A model generated the notes under the pieces. It was not told where the DNA came from and did no database searches. It saw nothing but the letters and a program-made list of their open reading frames with translations. 64,000 nucleotides of DNA from Geoanaerobacter sp964528055 (lineage in GTDB: Bacteria > Desulfobacterota > Desulfuromonadia > Geobacterales > DSM-12255): the NCBI GenBank assembly GCA_964528055.1, contig CAZGQM010000002.1, positions 124,001-188,000 on the forward strand. Direction: 5' to 3'. Shown here piece after piece: positions 34,930 to 43,069 of this stretch (position 1 is its first letter; every line of letters starts with the position of its first letter). Made by a program: the position numbers and the translations under genes.

Positions 34930-37628
34930 CCACGCGAGACGAAACAAAATCCACACTCTGTGCGATATATGATCTGGGAGTGTTCCCGACATCTTTTGAT
35001 CTGGCCCCCTTTCTGCTGGCCGCACAAGGTGAAGCATTGGAAACGGGATGCTCGCGCGTACGCCTGCTGCTGGTTGACGGTGTTCATCACGGCGTTCGCT
35101 TTGAGGGGGATGAGTACGAAACCCTCTACCCGCCGGAAATGCGCAATTGGAAAGTGCACCACATTCTTCAGGTGATTCCGCGGCTCTGTCCCATGGTTGA
35201 TCGTACTGTTTCGATCGTGCCGCGCGAGGAGGTGTCTCTTTACCTGGATCGTTACCCAAAGGTGATGATCTGCAATGATTATGATGGGCTCTATCTGCAT
35301 GCTTGGCGGAGGTTGGACCGCTATCGGGACAGGATAGGTTTTCGCGCAACACCAGCGGCACACAAGTATATTCAGAATTGGCTGGCCAGTGAACGTCCCG
35401 GAACTGACAAACCGATGGTCTGTTTGACATTGCGCGAAAGCCGCTGGAACACCGATCGCAATAGTGATCTGACCATGTGGGCGGAGGCAGTTGCCCTGCT
35501 GCAGCAGGATGGTTATTGGCCGGTAGTGGTGCCCGACACCGAAATGGCCTTCGTTAAGCGTGGACCGGAATGGAGCGGCGCGAGTTTTTGTACCCCGGCA
35601 GCGATTGATCTGGAGCTGCGTATGGCGCTCTATGAGCAGGCGCACCTGAATATTTTTACGGGCGCCGGGCCGGCGTTACTGGCTATTGGCAGTCAAAACT
35701 GCCGCTACCTGTATACGGGGATCATCTACGAGGGGAAGATTGAATCCTCTCCAGAGCGACTTCGGCCGATGGGAGTGATACCCGGCTTGATGCCGTTCCG
35801 TTCCGGTCCCTACCAGCGCTGGATATGGGAGCCACTCACCACGGAGCTGTTGCGCCATGCAGTCGCAGCAATGACCATGGCCATAGCGGCCAAAACTTCA
35901 TTTGTTGATTTCCCGCATTTTGCGGAGCCCTTTGATGAGGACTATTATCTGGCACACTCCCCAGATGCCGACGAGGCTGTACAACAGGGGCACCTCCGAT
36001 CGGCACTGGACCATTATGCCCGGGTGGGGATTGAGGAAGCCCGGCGCCCTGCAGCGCAGATGAATCCGCATACCAAGGCAATAGCTGCAATGTTTTACCG
36101 GTCGCTTCAACTGGCTGATCAGCCGGCAGAGTCGGTAGCTCAGTCGCATCAGCTACATGGCAATCAGTGCGCGTTTGACGAAGCATATTACCTGCAGTTG
36201 TATCCTGATGTGGCAAAGGCGGTTGCGAGGGGCCAATTTGACTCGGGGCTGCGCCACTTTCTGTTATTCGGTCGGCGGGAGGGTCGATTTCCGGCGCCGG
36301 TCCAGCATCATGCCAGAGGTACGCGCGACGTTGCCAATGGAATTCTCGTTGCGTACTACGACATTACGATCTATCCGGAATCTTTCGATTTTTGCGCGTT
36401 TTTGATGGCTGCGGAGGCGTATCGGCTGAGAATTGGCGCGAGCAGCATCCAGATGGTAATCATGGCGGCCCCTGACGAAGGATGGAAGTATCGCGGACTG
36501 ACTTCTGAAGAGTGGCAAAAACATCTCAAAACGACAACTTGGTGGCGGATTCAGCACCTGGTGGTGTCAATAGCCAATATGTTGAAAACGGTGAGCGATA
36601 TTCGGGTGATGACTGATCGCACGGAGAGTGATCGACTCTGGCAAACTGCCCGCTTCCGTTACCCAGTTGAAAAAGTTACCCATGATGTGCCTATTTATCA
36701 GGCATACCGAGAGGTGTTGGGCGAGCTGTATCGCGGCGGCTTGAATAATCTGCTTGAAGCCCCTGCTGCTGCCGGCAAATATGTTGAGCAGATTCTGGAA
36801 ACGCTGGGATTGTCTGCCAAACGCCTGATTGTCATAACCCTTCGAGAGGCGATCTTTGGTCTCGAACGCAATTCCAACACGCCTGCCTGGATTACCCTGG
36901 CCGAGGAGCTGCGAACAGCCGGGTATGGTGTAATTATCATTCCTGACACCGACTCGGCGTTAACCGGCACGTCGTTGTTGGATACCTGTTCCTTGCCGGT
37001 CAACGTGCTGGCGGCATTTAATCTCTATATCCGCCTGGCCTTCTATCAACGTGCCTATCTGAATCTGTTTGCACATGGAGGGGCCGTTTTGCTGGCCTGG
37101 CTGGGGGCACGTACACGCTTTTTGGAGTTCCTCAAGACATTGCAGCCAGCCATTGGAAACGAGACGGCATTCATGGAAAATCTTGGTTGCCGCTTTGGAC
37201 AGCAGACACCTTATCCATTCCAGCGAACCGTGGATCAACCTGATACAGCGGAGAATTTGCAGCGCGAAGTATGGGCGTTATTGCGTGAGATGAATGCCAC
37301 GAATATTGCCTCGACAACAGAACCGGGTGCTCTCGTTAAACCAGGATCGGATAGCTTTGAGAGAGGGATGCAACACTATGGGCGTGGTGAGTTGCCGCAA
37401 GCGGAGGCATGTTTTCGGGAGGCTCTTGAGCTTGCTCCGGCCGCGAACGTGCTCATGAGCCTGGCGCGCGTGTGCTACGACCAGCAGCGCCACAAGGAGG
37501 CTCAAGAGTACCTACAGGTGGCGCGGAAATTGGCTCCCGCAGACAGGGGAGCCTTGGAAGGGGTTGCGCGCATGGCACGCTCAAAGATTCTACCGGGCAG
37601 ATCAGTTCAGGAGGATCGCAATGCCTGA
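34926..37628 (+). CDS. Large repeat protein: two homologous domains, PDVA-type repeats and TPR
   Basis: 900 residues, not recognised as a whole. Two homologous units (about 10-325 and 475-785) share an (I/V)YDxxxxPxSFDxxxFLxAA beginning, a CLTLRE/VITLRE strand (about 168 and 637) and a V(P)DT-type strand (VVVPDT about 199, IIIPDT about 675), like two GT-B-style Rossmann domains. Between them are two units with YYLAHSPDADEAV (about 338) and YYLQLYPDVAKAV (about 420), a motif common in polysaccharide-cluster transferases. A short TPR region ends the protein (about 815-890). A glycosyltransferase role is an inference. GTG start overlaps the previous stop. Confidence 0.7.
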   Translation: MTTRDETKSTLCAIYDLGVFPTSFDLAPFLLAAQGEALETGCSRVRLLLVDGVHHGVRFEGDEYETLYPPEMRNWKVHHILQVIPRLCPMVDRTVSIVPREEVSLYLDRYPKVMICNDYDGLYLHAWRRLDRYRDRIGFRATPAAHKYIQNWLASERPGTDKPMVCLTLRESRWNTDRNSDLTMWAEAVALLQQDGYWPVVVPDTEMAFVKRGPEWSGASFCTPAAIDLELRMALYEQAHLNIFTGAGPALLAIGSQNCRYLYTGIIYEGKIESSPERLRPMGVIPGLMPFRSGPYQRWIWEPLTTELLRHAVAAMTMAIAAKTSFVDFPHFAEPFDEDYYLAHSPDADEAVQQGHLRSALDHYARVGIEEARRPAAQMNPHTKAIAAMFYRSLQLADQPAESVAQSHQLHGNQCAFDEAYYLQLYPDVAKAVARGQFDSGLRHFLLFGRREGRFPAPVQHHARGTRDVANGILVAYYDITIYPESFDFCAFLMAAEAYRLRIGASSIQMVIMAAPDEGWKYRGLTSEEWQKHLKTTTWWRIQHLVVSIANMLKTVSDIRVMTDRTESDRLWQTARFRYPVEKVTHDVPIYQAYREVLGELYRGGLNNLLEAPAAAGKYVEQILETLGLSAKRLIVITLREAIFGLERNSNTPAWITLAEELRTAGYGVIIIPDTDSALTGTSLLDTCSLPVNVLAAFNLYIRLAFYQRAYLNLFAHGGAVLLAWLGARTRFLEFLKTLQPAIGNETAFMENLGCRFGQQTPYPFQRTVDQPDTAENLQREVWALLREMNATNIASTTEPGALVKPGSDSFERGMQHYGRGELPQAEACFREALELAPAANVLMSLARVCYDQQRHKEAQEYLQVARKLAPADRGALEGVARMARSKILPGRSVQEDRNA

Positions 37629-39483
37629 CAAAATTCTTCTGATGAAGCCCCCCACAAACTTTATTCCCATTTCCTGGGGTTACGTGAACGCAACACTCGA
37701 TCTGGCCGGGATTCCGTATGACTTCTGGGATACTAATTGTCCAACGCATCCTCACGAATATTATCTCGAACGAGTTCATCAAGGGGAGTACCTGGCGGCG
37801 GCCACCGGAGGATTCGTTTACAGCATCAACTGGTTCGTGGATGCCGCGCAGCGGCTGAAGTCACTGGCTCCGCGGATGCCGGTGGTGCTGGGAGGTAACA
37901 TAACGCGCGATGTTCGGCTTGAACTGTTGTTTCAGCATCTGCAGCTTGACTTCGTTGTTATTGGCGAAGCAGAAACCAGTTTTCCGCATCTGCTCCAGGC
38001 ATTGGCTGCCGGTTCCAGCTTCGAGCAGGTGCCGGGGCTGGCCTTTCGTCGGAACGATGGAAGCGTGTCGCGCAATACTCCTGTGCGATTTGATCTGACG
38101 GAGCAATTCTGGATGCCGTCCTATAAGCGGATCGATTTGCAGAATTACCTGAATGGGTATCTACATCATATTGTTCCCGGACTGGGGCGCCTCTTGCCGG
38201 TGATGACGGGACGCGGCTGCAAAGGAGGATGCAGTTTTTGTTCTCCTACAATTGGCCATTTCAAGCCGCGCCCTGTGGAACATATCTTGCGCGAACTGGA
38301 AATTTACGAACATATCTACGATTTTGAGAGCATTGCTTTCGCTACGGAAATTTTCTTTAACGAACCGGAAGACATCGAAAAGTTCTGTTGTGAGTACATG
38401 AAACTGAGAAAGCGCAAACCGTGGGTATGTAGCTTTCGGATGGACCAGCCGCCGGAACTGTTAATGCTGATGAAGGAAGCCGGTTGTGTGATGGTGAATA
38501 TCGGGTTGGAGAGCGCTTCCCAGCCGGTCCTGGGCAGACTCAAAAAAGGATGTACCATTGAAGGTTTCAAACTGGCGTACGATGCGGCCATGCGGGCCGG
38601 GTTGATGGTGGATGCGCCTTTCATGATGACGAATGAGGATGAGACTGAGGCGGATCTCAAGCGAACATTCGATTTTGTGATCGAAAACAGGATTGACGGC
38701 GGCTTTGGCCTGGTGGGCACGTATCCGGGCACGGCAATATATCATCGCGCAGTAAAAAAAGGATTAATTACGGACGAATGGGACTATATCACCAAGAACT
38801 TGCGTGAAGTGGCCTGGAGCTCTCCCGCAATCATGGACACTCCCTATCTGAACATTAGCGCCATGGAACACGAAGAGTTGTTCAGGACTGTTTTTAGCCA
38901 GGTGAGGCGGTACTATTCATTCCTGTATCATGAGTTTAAGGCCAATAATGTGACGCCGACCATCATTCATTCGTACACGGTGCCAGGTCCCGCATTGCAG
39001 GGGGAATGCCTCCGTTGTGGCAAGCAGGCGACGCTACCTCTTTCCCGCGGTGCCGCCGTACAGGTGATCGAGTATAAATTTGCCTGTCTTCGCTGTCACC
39101 AGAAGAACTTTATGCATTTTGTTGATATGCCGCAAACCAGAACCTACTACGAAGAGCTGGGTCAGAATTTGCGCCAGGCCGGCAAGCTGCTGCTAGTTGG
39201 AACCGCTAAAAATACGCAAGATTTTCTCCTGTATGACATCTTTGGAATTCCTTTTACACAGCTGGTGGGAGTTTTGAACTGGCCGGGTGAACCGAGCAGT
39301 AAACATTTCTATTGGTTGCCTCTCTACCACATGGCCGAACTGGAACATGTGGAATTTGATGCCATGCTGCTGACAGATTTGACCCCTGATTTGGCACAGT
39401 GTCTGCTGGACATGGACATCCCCTGGGGCAACAAACCGATCTACGAATTGGCGCCACGCAGAGTGGACTGGGATTCGGTATGA
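37621..39483 (+). CDS. B12-binding-type radical SAM enzyme with zinc-ribbon-like C-terminal part
   Basis: 620 residues. An N-terminal Rossmann-type domain (about 1-140) of the cobalamin-binding radical SAM family is followed by the radical SAM core with C200-KGG-C204-SF-C207 and IGLESASQPVL. The C-terminal third has four cysteines (CLRCGK about 463, CLRCHQ about 489) in a zinc-ribbon spacing and then a second Rossmann-like segment (LLLVGTAKNTQDFLLYDIFG). ATG 37621 is chosen because AGGAGG lies 6 nt upstream; it overlaps the preceding gene by 8 nt. Cobalamin-type enzymes often methylate unactivated carbon or phosphorus; the substrate here is unknown. Confidence 0.85.
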   Translation: MPDKILLMKPPTNFIPISWGYVNATLDLAGIPYDFWDTNCPTHPHEYYLERVHQGEYLAAATGGFVYSINWFVDAAQRLKSLAPRMPVVLGGNITRDVRLELLFQHLQLDFVVIGEAETSFPHLLQALAAGSSFEQVPGLAFRRNDGSVSRNTPVRFDLTEQFWMPSYKRIDLQNYLNGYLHHIVPGLGRLLPVMTGRGCKGGCSFCSPTIGHFKPRPVEHILRELEIYEHIYDFESIAFATEIFFNEPEDIEKFCCEYMKLRKRKPWVCSFRMDQPPELLMLMKEAGCVMVNIGLESASQPVLGRLKKGCTIEGFKLAYDAAMRAGLMVDAPFMMTNEDETEADLKRTFDFVIENRIDGGFGLVGTYPGTAIYHRAVKKGLITDEWDYITKNLREVAWSSPAIMDTPYLNISAMEHEELFRTVFSQVRRYYSFLYHEFKANNVTPTIIHSYTVPGPALQGECLRCGKQATLPLSRGAAVQVIEYKFACLRCHQKNFMHFVDMPQTRTYYEELGQNLRQAGKLLLVGTAKNTQDFLLYDIFGIPFTQLVGVLNWPGEPSSKHFYWLPLYHMAELEHVEFDAMLLTDLTPDLAQCLLDMDIPWGNKPIYELAPRRVDWDSV

Positions 39484-39535
39484 ACTTCCTCGAGGCCGTG
39501 CAGGGAATGGCGCTGACTTACGGGTGGCTAACGTT

Positions 39536-40411
39536 ATGAATGCCATAATTCCGAAAGAACATCACAATTACGTGGCCTTTTTCCTGACGCTGGCCTGTAA
39601 TCTGGCCTGCCCGTATTGCATTAATCGTCACAATGTGGCGCATCCACAAACAGGCAGAGACCACATGTCAGTTGATGACTGGATTTCTGCTGCAAACCGA
39701 CTTGTGTTACGGCCGGACTTGCCTCTCACCCTTCAAGGTGGTGAACCGACACTGTATGCCGGTTTTTACCGCTTTGTGAATGAGGTCAAGCCGGGCATCA
39801 AGATGGATCTCATGACGAACCTGATGTTTGACGTTGACGAGTTCATTCGAAACGTGCCGGTCTGGAGATTTACCCGCGAAGCGCCCTACGCCGCAATCCG
39901 CGTCAGTTATCATCCCGGTCAGAACGATCTCGACGACCTGATCGCCAGGACGGCATCGCTACAACAGGCGGGATTCAGGGTCGGTCTGTACGGCATTGAA
40001 CATCCTGACCCGCAGCTCCGGACTCATATTCTAGCGGCACAGAAGCGCTGCCTCGCACTGGGGCTCGATTTCAGACTGAAAGAGTTTCTGGGGGGCCATG
40101 ACGGCATCATGTTCGGCACATTTAAGTATGCCGGATGTGTAGCTTCCAAAAATCTGAAACAGTGCGAGTGCAGAACAACTGAAATCATCGCTGATCCGTC
40201 AGGAGCCGTGTACAAATGCCATGCGGATCTGTATGGCGGAAGAAATCCGATTGCCCATATTCTTGATGCTGAGTTCAATGAAGACCGCATAGATGAATTC
40301 AGGACCTGTTCATGTTACGGAACCTGCAATCCCTGTGACGTAAAAGTTAAAACGAACCGTTTTCAGGTTTTTGGACATACCAGCGTTGAAATCAGGAATA
40401 TCGGTGAATAG
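39536..40411 (+). CDS. Radical SAM protein, short form
   Basis: 291 residues. The cluster motif is C21-NLA-C25-PY-C28, with LTLQGGEPTLYAG and DLMTNLM for SAM binding. Additional cysteines (CECRTTEII, YKCHADLYGG and CSCYGTCNPCDVK) in the last third suggest one or two auxiliary clusters. The start could also be GTG 39524, four codons upstream; neither has a strong ribosome binding site. It is followed 3 nt later by another radical SAM gene. The substrate is unknown; the core is shorter than in the paralogue set at 31509, 40415 and 47882. Confidence 0.83.
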   Translation: MNAIIPKEHHNYVAFFLTLACNLACPYCINRHNVAHPQTGRDHMSVDDWISAANRLVLRPDLPLTLQGGEPTLYAGFYRFVNEVKPGIKMDLMTNLMFDVDEFIRNVPVWRFTREAPYAAIRVSYHPGQNDLDDLIARTASLQQAGFRVGLYGIEHPDPQLRTHILAAQKRCLALGLDFRLKEFLGGHDGIMFGTFKYAGCVASKNLKQCECRTTEIIADPSGAVYKCHADLYGGRNPIAHILDAEFNEDRIDEFRTCSCYGTCNPCDVKVKTNRFQVFGHTSVEIRNIGE

Positions 40412-40414
40412 AAG

Positions 40415-41500
40415 ATGAATCAAGACCGCTTTGCCATCGATGGGCATAAACTCTTCTGGCACCTGGATCGGCTTGCTGAATGGCAGAAGATACGTCAGAT
40501 TGCACCAATCTATGTCGAGATAAGCCCCGTTTCCTTCTGCAACCATCAGTGCCTTTTCTGTGGGCTCGATTTCGCCCACAACGAACAGGTTGTGATGGAT
40601 GCCGATATCTTGATGACCAGAATCGGAGAAATGGCGAAATTTGGGGTAAAAAGCATTATGTTCGCCGGTGAAGGCGAGCCGCTCCTGCACCCGCGCATAG
40701 CTGAAATTGCCGCTTACGCAAAAAGCTGCGGAATAGATGTCTCCATAACAACAAATGGAATGCTTGGAAGCAGGGATCTGTGGGAGGCGCTTCTACCTTC
40801 TCTGACCTGGATCAGGTTCAGTATTGATGCTGCTACTCCAGAGACTTATGCGGCGGTACATGGGATTTCCCCGATCAGCTTTGCGCGAACCATCACCAGC
40901 CTCAAAGAGGCGATACGTGCCAAGCAGGAGCAAGACCTGCCGGTCACCATCGGCGTTCAGTTTTTGATGATTCAGCAGAATATAACTGACATGGTGACGG
41001 CGCTCCACCTATATTCTGAAATTGGAGTTGATTATCTGAGTTTCAAGCCGTATTCGGAACATCCGCAGATGCTTAACAAAAGCGGATTTACCTATAGCGC
41101 TTCTCTGATTGATGCGATTGAAAAAAACGTTGAGGCATTTGTCCGCCTCAACACGTCCATGACAACCATAATTTTCCGCAAAGCCGCGACAGAGGCATAC
41201 AGCGATGGCGTTCAACGATTCACATCCTGCCGAGCGTTGCCTTTTTGGGGGTACTTGTCGTCCAGAGGTGATTTTTATACCTGCAGTGTCTACCTGAATG
41301 ATGAGCGCTTCAAGGTTGGCAATATATACGCGGAGACAATGAAGACGATTCTATTTGGGGAGAAGCGCAAACAATCCATTGCCTATGCCGAACGGGAGCT
41401 AGAAATCGGTCACGAGTGCAGGGTCAACTGCAGGATGGCGCGTATCAACGAATTTCTGGAGTTCTTGAACAGTAAGCCGGATCATATCAACTTCATCTGA
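40415..41500 (+). CDS. Radical SAM enzyme with cysteine-rich C-terminus (paralogue B)
   Basis: 361 residues. Cluster motif C42-NHQ-C46-LF-C49, then MFAGEGEPLLHP and SITTNGML. It shares the layout of the genes at 31509 and 47882: a radical SAM barrel, a cysteine-containing SPASM-like region (DFYTCSVYLND, ECRVNCRMARINEF) and a short hydrophobic tail, here INFI. The reaction is unknown. It is preceded by a different radical SAM gene with a 3-nt gap and followed by a family-9 glycosyltransferase 16 nt downstream. Confidence 0.84.
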   Translation: MNQDRFAIDGHKLFWHLDRLAEWQKIRQIAPIYVEISPVSFCNHQCLFCGLDFAHNEQVVMDADILMTRIGEMAKFGVKSIMFAGEGEPLLHPRIAEIAAYAKSCGIDVSITTNGMLGSRDLWEALLPSLTWIRFSIDAATPETYAAVHGISPISFARTITSLKEAIRAKQEQDLPVTIGVQFLMIQQNITDMVTALHLYSEIGVDYLSFKPYSEHPQMLNKSGFTYSASLIDAIEKNVEAFVRLNTSMTTIIFRKAATEAYSDGVQRFTSCRALPFWGYLSSRGDFYTCSVYLNDERFKVGNIYAETMKTILFGEKRKQSIAYAERELEIGHECRVNCRMARINEFLEFLNSKPDHINFI

Positions 41501-41516
41501 CGATGCAGGAGCAGCA

Positions 41517-42473
41517 ATGCCTACAAAAATACTGATAATCAAACTCGGATATTCCGAGACCCTTGACCCGGAGATCGGAAAAGTTCCCAGCTTGGGAGAT
41601 GTATTACGAACTACCCCCATTCTGTGGGCGGTCAAGGAGAAATATCCGGATGCCCATATTACCTGGCTGATTACTGCAAATGCTGAGCTACTTCTTCAAG
41701 GCAATCCCCTGATCGACAGAGTACTCGTCTGGGATGAATTTGTACCCTTTCAACTGATGCGGGAAAAATTCGATATTCTGATCAATCTGGAAAAGATTGG
41801 GGGGGTATGTGCCCTGGCAGATATGATTGATGCCTGGACGAAATACGGGTTCCGGTTCGAGTCGGTGAGCGGCTTGTATCATGGATACGAAAAAGGGCTC
41901 GACTTCATGAGTTATATCGCCAACAAGAAGAGCGATACTACAAAAGGGTATTGGCAACAGGTCCTTATTGAAATGATGGGCGACACTTGGAAGGGGCAGC
42001 CGTATATGATTGGCTACAAGCCCAGAACGTCAGAACGGTACGATATCGGCTTCAACTATGAAGTTGGTTCCAAATGGCCGGTCAAAGGAATGCCGCTCGA
42101 ATTATGGCAGGAGTTGGACCTGCATTTTCAAGCAATGGGATATACGATTTCCTGGCAGGAAGGTCAGGCAAATCTGCATGAGTACATGGACTGGATTAAT
42201 TCATGCCGGCTGCTCATCTCGAATGACAGCCTGGGTATGCATATGGCGTTTGCACTGCAAAAGAAAGTAATCGGACTCTTTGGTCCTACAGGCTCTGGAG
42301 AGGTGTATTGTTACGGGAGCAGTCAGTTGATTCTCTCTCCAACGGATTGTCCGCTCCGTCCCTGTCTGGCAAATCGTTGTGAATCGGGATTGCATTGCAT
42401 GTCCCAGATGGAACTCAGGCAGATAGAAGATGCTGCTGTTCATTTGCTGCAATGCAACCCAGAAGCGCCTTGA
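41517..42473 (+). CDS. Family-9 (heptosyltransferase-like) glycosyltransferase
   Basis: 318 residues of the GT9 family, which includes ADP-heptose:LPS heptosyltransferases. KILIIKLGYSETLDPEIG begins the fold and GDVLRTTPILWAVKEKYP (about 27-44) is the conserved N-terminal signature; the C-terminal LLISNDSLGMHMAFALQKKVIGLFGPT (about 232-258) is the donor-binding segment. The GDVL/LRTTP motifs are nearer to true GT9 enzymes than the TPR-linked domain at 17194. Whether the donor is a heptose is not known. CAGGAGCA precedes ATG 41517. Confidence 0.87.
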   Translation: MPTKILIIKLGYSETLDPEIGKVPSLGDVLRTTPILWAVKEKYPDAHITWLITANAELLLQGNPLIDRVLVWDEFVPFQLMREKFDILINLEKIGGVCALADMIDAWTKYGFRFESVSGLYHGYEKGLDFMSYIANKKSDTTKGYWQQVLIEMMGDTWKGQPYMIGYKPRTSERYDIGFNYEVGSKWPVKGMPLELWQELDLHFQAMGYTISWQEGQANLHEYMDWINSCRLLISNDSLGMHMAFALQKKVIGLFGPTGSGEVYCYGSSQLILSPTDCPLRPCLANRCESGLHCMSQMELRQIEDAAVHLLQCNPEAP

Positions 42474-42522
42474 CGGTTATTCTGCTCATGCAAGCAGATA
42501 TTTGAAACGATTGGAGACAGGT

Positions 42523-43038
42523 ATGAAACGCGCTGTAATAATCACTGCTGCAAACTTTCAGGATGAGGAATTTACCTACCCCTACTACCGTATGCTTGAG
42601 GAAGGATATCTGGTAGATGTGGCAACTCCTGGCAAGGAAAATGTTACCGGGAAATATGGAGTTCCATCGCGTCCGACGCTCGACACCATGGATCTGAAAA
42701 CCGAGAACTATGATCTGGTCGTCATCCCCGGGGGTTTTGAAGCACCTGACCGGCTCCGGATTCGCAAGGAGGTGCTGGCTTTTGTCCGCGAGATGTTTGA
42801 ACAGGGGAGGCTTGTCGCAGCGATATGTCATGGGCCGTGGGTCTGCATTTCGGCACAGATCGTCCGGGGCCGGAAAATAACCGGTTTTATTGCCATCGCT
42901 GACGACCTCAAAAATGCCGGTGCTGAATACCTTGAACAGGATGTGGTGGTTGACGGCAACCTGATATCTTCACCGCATTACAGAAACAATGGCGATTTTA
43001 TGAAGGCGATTATTTCTTACATGAGCCGACAGGCATGA
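42523..43038 (+). CDS. DJ-1/PfpI family protein
   Basis: 171 residues of the class I glutamine amidotransferase-like DJ-1/PfpI fold. The nucleophilic elbow AICHGPWV has Cys102, and VVIPGGFEAPDRLR is present; a conserved glutamate near the start (DEEFTYPYY) matches the DJ-1 acidic residue. Members act as proteases, glyoxalases, deglycases or hydratases, so no specific reaction is assigned. ATG 42523 with GGAGAC upstream is preferred to an earlier ATG at 42430 inside the previous gene. The next gene encodes the cupin-ThDP fusion, 31 nt downstream. Confidence 0.85.
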   Translation: MKRAVIITAANFQDEEFTYPYYRMLEEGYLVDVATPGKENVTGKYGVPSRPTLDTMDLKTENYDLVVIPGGFEAPDRLRIRKEVLAFVREMFEQGRLVAAICHGPWVCISAQIVRGRKITGFIAIADDLKNAGAEYLEQDVVVDGNLISSPHYRNNGDFMKAIISYMSRQA

Positions 43039-43069
43039 GCTTTTTGGCAATGGCGAGAGGTGTAGAATC

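Noticed and set aside
34024..35430. Long minus-strand open frame (468 codons)
   Set aside because: Antisense to the methyltransferase and the 900-residue protein; composition is low-complexity and it spans two real genes on the other strand.
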